NCBI GenBank assembly: GCA_948144175.1
Contig: CANXME010002426.1
Location: 124,001-188,000 of the forward strand
Source: Closterium sp. NIES-65
Lineage: Eukaryota > Streptophyta > Zygnematophyceae > Desmidiales > Closteriaceae
DNA: 64,000 bases
Direction of reading: 5' to 3'
Position numbers and translations under genes: made by a program. Numbering within the stretch: position 1 is the stretch's first letter; each line of letters opens with the position of its first letter. The notes below the pieces were generated by a model, which did not search any database, was not told the DNA's origin, and saw only the letters and a list, made by a program, of their open reading frames with translations. Positions 1 to 10,032 of this stretch are shown here, piece by piece.

Positions 1-50
1 TCGACGAGAAAGGGGAGCAGTCGGCGGGTGAGGAATCCACCGACAGCGAC

Positions 51-1871
51 GTGATGGAAGTGCCGATCACGAAGCCTGAGCTGCGACGCTCAGGTCGAGC
101 TCGACGGCCGCCGGAGCGGTTGAGCTTCCACGCCTGCCTACCGCCAGCTGCCTTCACCACGGTGTACGACGAGGTCGACGACGACTTGCTGTACGACGAT
201 GCCGAGGAGGATGAAGACCTGTCGGAGCTCGACCCCGACGTGCATGCTGACCCCGAACACCGCTGGGACATTGCCACGATAACGGTGAAGGAGGCGCTGT
301 CGAGCTGGAAGGGCGAGGCGGTGAAGGCCGCCATGGAAGAAGAAATCCGTAGCCTCATCGCTATGGGGACTTGGGAGCTGGTCAAACGCCCATGCGGGGT
401 GAACATTATGAAGAACCGATGGGTGCTGACAACCAAGTACCACATCGACGACACCGTCGAGCGCGAGAAGGCGAGGCTGGTCGTAAAGGGCTTCACGCAG
501 GTGTACGGCGCCGACTACGACGAGACGTACTCACCGGTGAGCAGCTACGTCACTCTGAGAATCTTCCTCAGCATCGTCGCCGTCCTCGACCTCAACCTGA
601 TGCAGCTCGACATGAAGAACGCTTTTCTGCAGAGCAAGCTCGACAGGGTGCTGTACATGTACCAGCCGGACTACTTCGACGACGGGACCGGCCGGGTGTG
701 TAAGCTGTTGAAAAGCCTCTACGGGCTGAAGCAGTCGCCGCTGCTGTGGTACAGGGCTCTTGATGGTGTGCTGCTGGGCGCTGGCTGGAAGAAGAGCCAG
801 GTCGACGAGGCGCTCTACTTCAAGACTAGCGACGACGGTGTGACCTATTGGGTCTTGGTCTACGTCGACGACCTGCTCGCCGCTAGCAGCAGCACCGCGA
901 TGCTGCAGGAGCTGAAGGAGCTGTTGGAGGCCGCCTTCGAGCTGCGTGAGATCTCGCCGATGGAGAAGTACCTTGGGCTGGAGATCGTGCGCGACAGGCC
1001 GGCCAGGAAGTTGTGGCTGCACCAGCAGGGCTACGCCGACAAGCTGCGCAGGCGCTTCGTCGACGAGGAGCAGAGCGGTCGAGTCCCGAAGACGCCGGTC
1101 TCGGTCGACGCCTACGCTCAGCTGACGTTCGACGACGAGGAGGCTCAGGAGCGCGAAGAGGAGGAGTACCGACAGAAGGTCGGCTCGCTGCAGTTCGCGG
1201 CGACGACGACGAGGCCGGACATTGCATTCGCCTGCAGCAAGCTAGGGAGCGGCCTCACGGTGAGGAGCGACCAGCATTGGCGTGAGGTCGACCGTTGCCT
1301 CGCCTTCCTCGCCGACACCCGCGACACCGCCCTGGAGTTCGGCGGTGGACCAGAATTGTTGGAGCTGATCGGCTACGTCGATGCCGACGACGCGGGCGAC
1401 AAGCAGAACCGGACGAGCACGGGAGGCTACGTGTTCGTCTATGGAGGGGCCGCCATCTCCTGGTCGAGCTCGCGCATCAAGTGCACGACATTATCATCGA
1501 CTAAGTCGGAGTACGTGGCGGCCACGGATGCCGGCAAGGAGGGCCGTCGACTTCGCTTCCTCCTTGCGGAATTCAAGCTGCTCGATGCTGGGAAGCCGAC
1601 CATCCTCCGCGTCGACAACAAGTCGGCAATCACTGTCGCTGAGGGCTTGGGGCTAACGTGCAACCTCAAGCACATGGAACGACGCTACGCGTGGCTGCAG
1701 CTCATGGTGAGGCGCGGGAAATTTGTGCTGAACTACATCCCGACCACCGAGCAGTCGGCGGATTTCCTGACGAAGGCGCTGCATTTTCCGGCTTTCAACC
1801 GGTGCTCTGTCGCCATCGGACAAGTTCGTCTGGTCGACGTCGGCGACGGCGACGACGAGGTGCAGCAGTAG
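51..1871 (+). CDS. Copia Pol C-terminal part: reverse transcriptase and RNase H
   Basis: This open frame continues from the left window edge, so the true start is outside; the first ATG in the window is at 51. It encodes the C-terminal half of a Ty1/copia polyprotein. The RT domain runs from about residue 105 to 350 with the catalytic Asp in LDMKNAF (about D187) and the YVDD box (about 271-274). RNase H follows, with GYVDADDAGD (about D444), the Glu in KSEYVAA and the Asp in VDNKSAI, ending in the typical ADFLTKAL motif. No internal stop or frameshift is visible, unlike every other copia frame in the window, so this is the best preserved Pol here. It acts in virus-like particles to copy element RNA into cDNA. 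Confidence 0.9.
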   Translation: MMEVPITKPELRRSGRARRPPERLSFHACLPPAAFTTVYDEVDDDLLYDDAEEDEDLSELDPDVHADPEHRWDIATITVKEALSSWKGEAVKAAMEEEIRSLIAMGTWELVKRPCGVNIMKNRWVLTTKYHIDDTVEREKARLVVKGFTQVYGADYDETYSPVSSYVTLRIFLSIVAVLDLNLMQLDMKNAFLQSKLDRVLYMYQPDYFDDGTGRVCKLLKSLYGLKQSPLLWYRALDGVLLGAGWKKSQVDEALYFKTSDDGVTYWVLVYVDDLLAASSSTAMLQELKELLEAAFELREISPMEKYLGLEIVRDRPARKLWLHQQGYADKLRRRFVDEEQSGRVPKTPVSVDAYAQLTFDDEEAQEREEEEYRQKVGSLQFAATTTRPDIAFACSKLGSGLTVRSDQHWREVDRCLAFLADTRDTALEFGGGPELLELIGYVDADDAGDKQNRTSTGGYVFVYGGAAISWSSSRIKCTTLSSTKSEYVAATDAGKEGRRLRFLLAEFKLLDAGKPTILRVDNKSAITVAEGLGLTCNLKHMERRYAWLQLMVRRGKFVLNYIPTTEQSADFLTKALHFPAFNRCSVAIGQVRLVDVGDGDDEVQQ

Positions 1872-2000
1872 GTGCCGTGCCCTTTTGCACGGCTGGTGCG
1901 GTGACGGCGTGCTGTGTGTGGGGTGCACGCCGAGGACGAGTTCTCTCCGTGGAGTACTGCCGTGAGGGCTGGAGGCCCAAGCGTAAGCGCGGCAGGGGAG

Positions 2001-2895
2001 TGTTAACGGGAATGAAGTGTTGGCCCCGCCCTCGCTTGGGCAACGCCGACAACTTGGTCGGATGTACGGAAGTAGCAGCCGACTTCTCACAGTGGGATAG
2101 CTGCTCGACAGGTTACGTCGAGCGGCAGCGGACCACTGTGGTGTTGCTGTCGACCAGGATGCTCGACAGCTGCACTTGACTGGCCTGGGCGACGGGTGAG
2201 CCGTCCGGGAGGTCGACGAAGCAGTTCTGGTCGACGGAAGGGGTCCGTCGACCAAGGGGTAGCTTGACGGGAGGTGTGGTCGACCAGGAGCGCCCGGTGG
2301 TCGACCAGAGGGACCCAGTGGTCGACGGGAGGCACCTGGGAGTCGACCAGAGCACCAGGGGTCGACCAGGTCGACCAGGTAACCTGCTCGACGAGTTCTG
2401 TGGAGGCACGCAAACGTCGTCGAGATCGCGATGGCGCAGGCGACTTTGGGCTGGTATCCCGAAGTCGATGTGGCTCGTCAGGCGCAGACAAACGGCCGAC
2501 GGATGCCCAACGAGGCAATTTGGGCCAATCGTCTGCGCACACCTGTGAGCGCGCGCACTGCTGTGTTCTACGGGGCACGCCGTCGACCTGCTTTGTTGGC
2601 AGGTCGCCCTTCTGCAGTGCTGGCGTGGCTCCTCTACGCAATGCTGGCAGGCGGTCGACCGAGCTGCGCTGGCGGTCGACCAGGCTGGCTGCAGGGTTGC
2701 TAGGTGCCTGATGTAGTCATTGTTGTTATTGCTTCTTGATTATTCTGGAATTCCAACTTTGCTAGTAAAAACTCTTGCCAAATTCTTTCGTGAATGTGCA
2801 AACACTAAGGAACTAAGCAAAGCTAAGATCACCTCTAGTAGTTCGTGCCAACCCCTGTAGTCTAGCTCACTACCGTTGTAGAGTTAATCTCCACA
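2001..2895 (+). repeat. Cop1 3' LTR, rich in GTCGAC motifs
   Basis: The LTR begins TGTTAACGGG right after a purine tract (GGCAGGGGAG). Between about 2140 and 2700 the hexamer GTCGAC recurs at least a dozen times, mostly as GGTCGACCAG, forming short self-complementary units. The 3' limit is set where homology to CopA integrase starts, and is an inference. Confidence 0.6.
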
Positions 2896-4134
2896 CGCAA
2901 GGGGAAGACTGTGGTGTAACGCGAGTAGTCGTCGACCACCAGCAGGAAGTAGCGCTCGTGACCCTGCCCACGGACGCGGGCCGGGCCCCACACGTCCATG
3001 TGAAGTGTCTGCAGAGGAGCCTATGTCGGGGGAAACTGGGAGGAGTGAGGAGCAGCCCGGAGGCGCCCCTCGACACAGGGGACACAGGAAGGTCCTGGAC
3101 CCGAAGGAAGGGGAGGGAGAGACCGGGGGAGACCAGAGACAAGGACACGGGAAGCCATGCCCCGAAGACGAGGCAAGGAGGGGTGGCCAAGACGGTGGTG
3201 CCAGAGGAGAGTCTCGTGAGACAGGAGGCGACACGAACAGGGGGCAGACTCAGGACCAGACCGGGACGCAGCAGCAAACACCTGACCCGACGCAGCTACC
3301 TGGCTAGACGCAGGGACAGGAGGAGACTCAGTGGTCAGGGTGTAGAGGCTCGACCCTGGCCGACGCGAGAACGTGGCCAGGTGCCGGCCTGTGCGTGCGT
3401 CCGTGCAGTGGGTCACCCGCTGACTCGCAGGAGTAAACTGGTGAACCCCCGCATCCTGCAGGTCAGCACCACTCACCAAGTTCGTCGAGAACGAGGGGAG
3501 GTACAGACCAGACAGGGTGTCCGAGGGGGCAGCCGGACACGGGAGGACAGTGGAGAAGTGAGAGAGGACAGGACCCCCAGAGGGGTCAGCCAGGGAGACT
3601 GCAACCGGCCGACCAAGCGGCGTGAGTGTGGTGCGGTCTCGAAAGAAGGAGCGAGAAGCCCCTGAGTCAAGTGTGAAAGTGAGGGAGGCCGAAGCCGACG
3701 CAGTACCTGGGAGCGCAGCCTCACCAGTACCTGAGAGCGCAGACGCACTAGCACCTAGAGCAGCAGCCTCACAAGCACCTAGCGCAGCAGTACCAATGCC
3801 CGGGTCGGGCGGGAAACACCGGTAACAGTCACCCTCATCACTAATAGTCACAGCATACATGGCAGCAAGGATAGCATCAAAGTCAAGATCAAAGATAGCT
3901 ACACCAGCCCTAGACAGCTCTCCCCAGCGGGGAATCTCACTAGCCTCGGGGAACTGCTGACGCCAAGCGTCCGTCAGGCGGCCAAAGCAGCGCTGGGTGG
4001 GGTGGGCACCCCCACACTGCTCACCCGCGCGGTTGCCGGAACGAAGGACGTAGGCGCACGGACCAGTACCCCCACCCCTCTGACGCTGCGTGTACCACTC
4101 ACGGAGCTTCTGGGGCGGGGGGATGTCCCGCGAA

Positions 4135-4196
<62 letters not shown>

Positions 4197-5231
4197 CTGA
4201 CCACTACCAGAGCCGCTCCGCTGCGGGGCACCACCCCGACCAGCTCCACCCCCTCCGCCACCGCCGCCTCCACCTCCGCCACCACCGCCGCCTCCACTCC
4301 CACCGCTGCCGCCGCCACCGCCGCCTCCTCCGCCGCTGCCACCACCACCACCGCCTCCGCCACTACTCCCACCACCACCCCCACTCCCTCCGCCGCCTCC
4401 ACCGCCACCTCCACCGCCCCCTCCAGCTACACCCGCGCCCTTGCCCCCCTTGCCCTTGCCAGGGTGGCGTCTCCCGCTAGGGGCAGACGCCGCGCCGACC
4501 GACTCAAGACCAAGCAGGTCGGCAGCAGCAGCAGAGGCAATAGAGGGCAGTAGGGGGGAAGGAGAACACCCCTCAAAGATGGGGGTGCGAGGGTCACCAC
4601 GAGAGGCTCCGACAGCGACGATGCTCTTCTCCGCCGCTAGGAGGGCCTTCTCGAGAAAGGTCGACAGTGAGAGTGGTGGGACTGACTGAGAGGAAGTGGT
4701 CCGTGACTACGCGAAGGGAGTCAGGGAGGCGTGTGACTATGTAGTAGAGAGTGATGTACATAGGGGGGGGGTCTTGGCGCAGAACTCAGCAGGAAGGGCG
4801 GCACGGTAGCGAGTGTCACTAGTGCGGAGGTGCGTAATTAGGTCAGCGACAGTGGGAAAGGCAGTGAGATCAGGAAAGAGGTACGGTAGCATGAGACGGC
4901 TCAGTGCAGCAGTGGCAGGGGAAGAGTAGCGCGCAACTACAGCGTCGTACAAGGTCTGAGCACTCTTGTACTGACTAAAGTGCGCGCGCTCAGTGGTGGG
5001 CAAGTGGCGACGCACAGCAAGACGTGCAGCAGCATCGCGGGTGGCCCACTGAGAGCAAACAGTGGGGTCAGCATCAGCAGCAGGGGCAGGAGAGGCGCCA
5101 GAGGCGAGGTCAAAGAGGGAAAGGCCGTCCGCCCTATCGCACTGTAAGAACAGCTGCAGGTCGTCGACCCAGACCTCAAAGTCAATGGCTCGACCCTCAG
5201 TGTCAAAAGCGAGGACACTAGGGGTAGCCAT
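2896..5231 (-). pseudogene. CopA gag-pol, frameshifted, interrupted in integrase
   Basis: The ATG at 5231-5229 opens a Gag beginning MATPSVLAFD. The frame is lost at a G-run near 4760. The Gly-rich Gag linker and a long poly-Gln tract from a (CTG)n run at about 4136-4195 follow in another frame. The Gag C-terminal part with the CFPPDPG motif, the protease site TLDSGASRSFF and a GAG-pre-integrase H..H..C..C region (CVPCVEGRLR) are read at about 3860-3021. Integrase begins with HMDVWGPARVRG and ends at 2896. By comparison with the related copies at 42153 and 59418 the missing part is the remainder of integrase plus RT-RNase H. Confidence 0.75.
4136..4195. repeat. (CTG)n microsatellite, poly-Gln in CopA Gag
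   Basis: About 19 tandem CTG triplets read as CAG (Gln) on the minus strand. Sister elements have only about six (42715-42732) and four (60477-60490) at the same site, so the tract expanded in this copy. Confidence 0.85.
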
Positions 5232-5589
5232 GATGACGACAGTGGAGCAGTGCAAGCAGTAGGGGAAGGGCACGCAGTGACAGCGGTACGGTGCTCACCG
5301 GGCAGGGCAGGTCGGGCGGCTCGGCGGGAGGGCGGATTGGCAACTCGGCGGCTCGGCTGCTGGGCGGCTCGGCTCCCGGGCGGCTCGGCGGCAGGGCGGC
5401 TCGGGTGCAGGGCGGCTCGGGGGCGGGGCGGCTCGGTTGCTGGGCGGCTCGGGTGCAGGGCGGCTCGGGGGCGGGGCGGCTCGGTTGCACTGCGGCTCGG
5501 TGGTCCGGCGGTGCGGCGGCTGTTGCTGGGCGACTCGGCTGCTCCGGTATCGGGCGGCGTGGCGGTCGGCTGCGTGGGCGGCGGGGCCG

Positions 5590-6250
5590 CGTAGGTGAGG
5601 GCGGCGAGGCTGCGTAGGTGAAGGCGGCGGGGCCGCTCAGGTGAAGGCGGCGGGGCCGCGTTGGTGAGGGCGGCGGGGCCGCTTAGGAGAGGGCGGCGAG
5701 GCCGCACAGCTCAAGGCGGCGAGGCCGCGATAGGAGGGCGGCGGGGCCGCAAGAGCAGAGCGACGGGGCCGCGATGTAAGGGCGGCGGGGCCGCGACCGC
5801 AGGGCGACGGGGCCGCGATCAAAGGGCGGCGGGGCCGCGATGTAAGGGCGGCGGGGCCGCGACGTAAGGGCGGCGGGGCCGCGAGAGCAGGGGTGGCGGT
5901 GCCGCGATGTAAGGGCGGCGGGGCCGCGACGTAAGGGTGGCGGGGCCGCGACATTAGGGCGACGGGGCCGCGAGGTAAGGGCGACGGGGCCGCGACAGCA
6001 GGGCGACGGGGCCGCGACAGCAGGGCGACGGGGCCGCGACAGCAGGGCGACGGGGCCGCAACAGCAGGGCGACGGGGCCGCGAGGTAAGGGCGGCGGGGC
6101 CGCGAGAGCAGGGGCGGCGGGGCCGCGATCAAAGGGCGGCGGGGCCGCGAGAGCAGGGGCGGCGGGGCCGCGATGTAAGGGCGGCGGGGCCGCGAGGTAA
6201 GGGCGACGGGGCCGCGATCAAGGGGCGGCGGGGCCGCGATCGTAGGGTCG
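5590..6250. repeat. GC-rich minisatellite in CopA leader
   Basis: About 30 imperfect units of roughly 21 bp with the core GGGCGGCGGGGCCGCG lie between the primer-binding site and gag. Because units are mostly multiples of three, a minus-strand frame stays open through them and into the LTR, encoding RPRRP and AAPPP repeats. Equivalent arrays occur in Cop2a and Cop3. Confidence 0.85.
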
Positions 6251-6378
6251 GCCGCTAGGGCGGCTCGGTAAGAGAATGGCCCGAGGCGCGACTCGGGATG
6301 AGTGCGCTTCGGGCAGGAAAAAAAAATCGAGTGGTGGGCCCTAGGCGCAGTTCCCACAGGGGAACCTGCTCGATACCA

Positions 6379-6512
6379 TGAGAAGAATAGAACAAGAATG
6401 AATGAACTATGAATGAAGTGAGTACATATAGGAAACCCTAATTGGGTTGTACCCCCTATGGGATACCCCACTATAGCCTACACAACAGCATAAGCTATAT
6501 AACGTTCTGACA
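6379..6512 (-). repeat. CopA 5' LTR
   Basis: 134 bp; on the minus strand it starts TGTCAGAACG and ends CTTCTCA, directly followed by a TGGTATCGAGC primer-binding site. It contains the GGGTTGTACCCCCTATGGG stretch shared by the Cop2a and Cop3 LTRs. Confidence 0.85.
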
Positions 6513-7636
6513 GGCGGGACAGTGGCTGCCGATCCCACCACCAGAGCGTGCTTGGCAGCAGGTGACGATGGACTTCGTCACGGTGTTACCGGCCGGGGCA
6601 AGTGGAAATGACGCGATCCTGGTCGTCGTCGATCGACTGACAAAAATGGCACACTTCGCAGCCTGCAAAAAATCAATCACAGCCGAGGAAACAGCCCGCC
6701 TCTTCATCTCGATCGTCGTTCGACTACACGGGATACCAGCATCGATCATCAGCAACAGAGACACGAAATTCACCAGCAACTTCTGGCGGAACCTGTGGCA
6801 GCAATTCGGCACACGACTACAGTTTAGTTCATCGTACCACCCCGAAACAGACGGACAGACGGAACGGAAAAACCAGACCATGGAACAGCTCATCTAGGCC
6901 ACGTGCGACGACCCAAACACGTGGGAACAGCAACTGCCACTCATCGAATTTGCGTACAACAACGCCCCATCAGCTACGACCCAACAATCACCATTTACCT
7001 GAACTACGGACAAGACCCAACGGTACCCATGACCCCGAATCCCGACAACCCGGTTCCACGCGCACAACAATTCGCCGAAATCTTGCAAGCAGCACGGACA
7101 AGGGCAGCAGACGCAATTAAAAAAGCTAATATCATCGCTAAACGTAACGCCGACCGCCACCGCAGACCTATCACTTACCAGCCGGACGACTTAGTTTTGC
7201 TCGACACCCAGAATCTCCGACTGCCCTTCACCCCAAACTCCGCCCCCAATATTGTGGGCCATTCCACATAAGCCACATGATCACACCCGTCACCGCCCAC
7301 CTCCTCCTCCCTGCTGACTGGTACATCAGCCCCTCTTTCCACGTTAGTCTGCTTTGCCCTTACGTCCCGTCCACGAGCCAACTGCCACGAAATCGCCCAG
7401 CCAGCATGGCGCGACCACCAACTGAACCGATAATCACTCCCGAAAAAATCCTAAGCCACCGAGTTCGCAACCCTCGAGGAGCCCGACGAATCGAATTCCT
7501 ACTCCGCTAGAAGGACCGTACACCCACCGAAGACAATTGGGTCCCCCTGGAAAAAATCGAAAACCACCCCGTCCTCACCGAGTACCTGCGTAGCCGAAAC
7601 TTTCGGGATGTACACGCACTTTCGTAAGGAAGACCT
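6513..7636 (+). pseudogene. Ty3/gypsy chromovirus integrase and chromodomain remnant
   Basis: The frame opens at 6513 (5' part displaced by CopA) and shows the end of a gypsy integrase: MDFVTVLPAG, VDRLTKMAHFA, SNRDTKFTSNFW and the Glu-bearing YHPETDGQTERKNQ. A TAG at 6895-6897 replaces a Gln codon, and a 1-bp deletion near 6993 shifts to another frame that carries LNYGQDPTVP and the basic AKRNADRH region. A third frame has the [17 protein letters not shown] region and a chromodomain-like end (EKILSHRV ... WVPLEKIENHPVL) in which the aromatic Trp of the LVKWK-like core is TAG at about 7508. Chromodomains steer chromovirus integration toward marked heterochromatin. This copy cannot be functional. 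Confidence 0.85.
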
Positions 7637-7641
7637 CCTTA

Positions 7642-7658
7642 GGGGGGGGGGGGGGGGG
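7642..7658. repeat. 17-bp poly-G tract
   Basis: A pure G run directly downstream of the gypsy pol remnant, where a polypurine tract would be expected; the gypsy 3' LTR probably starts just after it (TAGTGCAAGG...), but no partner LTR is in the window. Confidence 0.5.
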
Positions 7659-7799
7659 TAGTGCAAGGAAAACCTCTTTTTCCTTACTTCGCATCTCTGC
7701 TCAACGCGTACATCACAGTCAACAACCGTTACCACTCGCGATTCTCGCATTGACAATCCGCCCGCCACTTTCGCACGTCGCATCCTGACCTCACGGCTC

Positions 7800-7992
7800 T
7801 GTCAAAATTAGCTTAGAACCTAGGAAACTAGGTGAGGGTGTCGAGAGTAACGAGAGGGAAGAGGGTTCAATAAAGAGCAAAGGTACAAAGATATAGGCAA
7901 GAACTAGGGTAATGAGGTGCACCACCAAACGGGAAACATAACTACACTAACACTACAAACAATTATATAAATATGAATAACATATTTTGACA
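7800..7992 (-). repeat. LTR-like sequence of another minus-strand element
   Basis: 193 bp bounded by the perfect inverted ends TGTCAAAAT and ATTTTGACA. The adjacent CACCCCCAT reads as a polypurine tract on the minus strand, exactly as beside the Cop3 3' LTR at 55398. No matching second LTR was found. Confidence 0.45.
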
Positions 7993-9062
7993 CACCCCCA
8001 TAATTGTTTGCAGGTGTGAGTGTAGTAACGCCCCCTAAAGAGGGTACACCATGCAGAGTGCAGCGGAAGTAGCAGCAGTAGGGAGGAGCAGTGACAACCA
8101 GTGCAGTGGTAGCAGATTCAGCTGTAGCAACCCTGAGCCAAAGCAGAAACACAAAGCAGAAAAAGTAGCAAGTGTAGGGGCGGCGGGTCGCCTGAGGAGC
8201 AGGCTCTGTGGCTGCAATGTGCAGCAGGACAGCAGCGGCTCGACGGCAGCACCTGCAGGCCCCAGTAGCAGGAAACAAAAAACAGGGCAGGTGGCGATAG
8301 GGGCGACAGCTGGAGGTGCCACAGTAGCAGCGGGCGGCAGCAGCAGATGCCTGGCTGCAAACAGAGAACGCAGAAAACAGAGAACAGAAGGGAGAGAGGA
8401 GGAATGAGGAGGTGGCTGTGGCTGGTGCTGAAGCCAGGCTCCCACCACCCCCTCACCCTCCCCCCCCACAGCGACTGGCGCTGCAGGGAGAGAGCAGAGG
8501 AGGTGGGCAGCGGCTAGCGCTGCAGAGTCCCTCTCGCCATGCCTTCACCCTCCCCCCCACAGCAGGACGCACGGCCCAGCGGCAAAGAGCAGGAGCGGTG
8601 CGGGCACTGCTGCAGATCCCGCCCGCCATCCACCCCCGCCATCTCCCCCAGCAGCAGTTTCCGCGGCAGGGCGTGCGACGAGCGCGCAGATGCGGCGGAG
8701 AATAGGGAGGGACGGTCGAGCGGGGGCAGGGCGCTGGCGGTTACTGCAGCCTGGCCGCCACACCCTTCCCCCCTTCTTCCCCCTCACAGCGACCGACGCT
8801 GCCGACGTGCAGGGCCGCGACGGGGGGGAAAAACTCAGGGGGGCCGGACGAGGGTGCGACGAATCCGCAGCGGTCGCAACCGAGGCCGCAAACGCTCTCG
8901 CGCAGCTCACCGCCGAGATCGTTTCGACGGTTGCGACCGTTGCAACCATCGTAACAACAGTCGCGACGGGGGGCGTGACGAGCGCCGTGAGCGAGGGGAT
9001 ACGTGGTGGGCCCATGGGGAAAAAAGAAATTAGGTCTTAGGACGACCTAGCTCTTAATACCA
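7993..9062 (-). other. Non-coding interior of a degenerate LTR element
   Basis: No recognisable protein domain on either strand; the longer frames are low-complexity. Near the right end the layout matches the 5' part of family I copia elements: GTGGTGGGCCC, then a short tract, then ACCATGG preceded by CTCTTAATA, giving a plausible minus-strand primer-binding site TGGTATTAAGAG at 9062-9051. It may be a non-autonomous relative whose LTRs have diverged. Confidence 0.3.
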
Positions 9063-10032
9063 TGGCGGGTAACCCGCGCTCCGGGCCTCCGCTTCGATAC
9101 ATTTTCCCAACCTCAGTGCCAGGCCCGTCGCGCGACACCCACAGTCATTAACCGTTACCACTGTAGCTTCGCTATATATTCTTCGCCCATTCCTTCGCTC
9201 ATTGTACTTGTTGCTTCGATAGTGCAATCTTCGTTCATTCACTCAATTGCACTCGTAACAGCTAGAAGTTCATGAGCTGATTCAGTTTACTTCGCAGGTG
9301 AACAGGCTCTATAAGAGCAGGTACCGTACCGTTTCTGTGGAAAATAATGGATTTACATCACCAAAAAGTAGACGTCCCAAATCGTTCCCCCTAAATTGGC
9401 TTTCCCGCAAGAGACATTCGGAACAGTGTCCCATCCCAAAACTGTCCACGATATGCAAAAAAATGTTTTAAAACGGTCTGTCGCAGGAACTTCAGTTCGC
9501 AATGACCTAGTTGATGCCAAAGTCGGAAGATCGCGGGGTCGAATCCATAGGTGGATGGAGAGGGCAATACTTTTGTTTTCCATTCATGATTTCTAACCTG
9601 ACATTTTTATTCACGTATATGATTTGTTTAGAGCTCAAGTAGATGTTTGTATTTAAATACATGAACAATCTAGGTTCCAGGCTTTTTTTTTAACCATTAC
9701 TTACTAGCCGACTCAAATGCAATGATTTAGAGTTCACGAAACAGCCCTAACAGCACTGCATATTATCGAATATCCTTATAGCATACACAACACAAAACAC
9801 AGGTAACTGTTTCAGTTTCTCGCCAATTTCGTAAGTCCCCTTTCCAAACAATCGATCGAAGCGATGGCGAAAAACATTGTGCCTAACAGGTGAACGCCAA
9901 CTCAGCGTCTTCTGAAAGGCACACCACTACCGCGCCACCTGTCATGCACACCTCGCTATCACCTCACACGCACACCACACAATTCCAACTAGTCAACCCA
10001 ACCACCTCTCATAGTCTGAAGGCAAAACCCTC
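9063..10032. other. Intergenic, no gene recognised
   Basis: AT-richer DNA with no convincing coding frame. At about 9490-9560 there is an internal-promoter-like pair (TGACCTAGTTGA and GGGTCGAATCC) with tRNA-like spacing but without a foldable tRNA body. The last 17 bases are the left copy of the LINE target-site duplication. Confidence 0.5.
10016..10032. repeat. LINE target-site duplication, left copy
   Basis: CTGAAGGCAAAACCCTC, identical to 12423-12439. Confidence 0.9.

Larger units (their letters stand above)
1..2895 (+). mobile_element. Cop1: Ty1/copia retrotransposon, 3' part with 3' LTR
   Basis: The element enters from the left window edge, carries an intact RT-RNase H reading frame to 1871, a 129-bp untranslated stretch, a purine-rich tract ending at 2000, and a 3' LTR opening with TGTTAA at 2001. 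Its right end is inferred at about 2895 (ending CTCCACA), where the integrase of the minus-strand element CopA begins abruptly. The abrupt joint suggests that Cop1 inserted into CopA and that the rest of CopA lies left of the window. The 3' untranslated stretch and coding sequence resemble those of Cop2 (33305-46632), so the two belong to one family. Confidence 0.75.
2896..6512 (-). mobile_element. CopA: copia family I element (5' LTR to integrase)
   Basis: Read on the minus strand it has a 134-bp 5' LTR (6512 to 6379, TGTCAG...CTTCTCA), a primer-binding site TGGTATCGAGC (6378-6368), a GC-rich minisatellite leader (about 6250-5590), gag from 5231, protease, and the start of integrase, which stops abruptly at 2896. 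It sits in a Ty3/gypsy frame that resumes at 6513; the candidate target duplication is GGCGG (6513-6517), whose other copy is outside the window. Confidence 0.8.

Noticed and set aside
5590-6250. CRISPR-like regular repeats.
   Set aside because: Units are contiguous imperfect tandem repeats with no unique spacers, in a eukaryotic retroelement leader.
5683-6471. Long Arg-Pro-rich frame over the GC-rich array (and its equivalent at 43832-44668) as a host gene.
   Set aside because: It is made by the minisatellite and runs through the LTR; it is explained by a repeat unit whose length is near a multiple of three.
7800-9260. Pairing 7800-7992 with 9063-9260 as the two LTRs of one element.
   Set aside because: Lengths are similar and both have TG..CA-like ends, but the sequences do not align.
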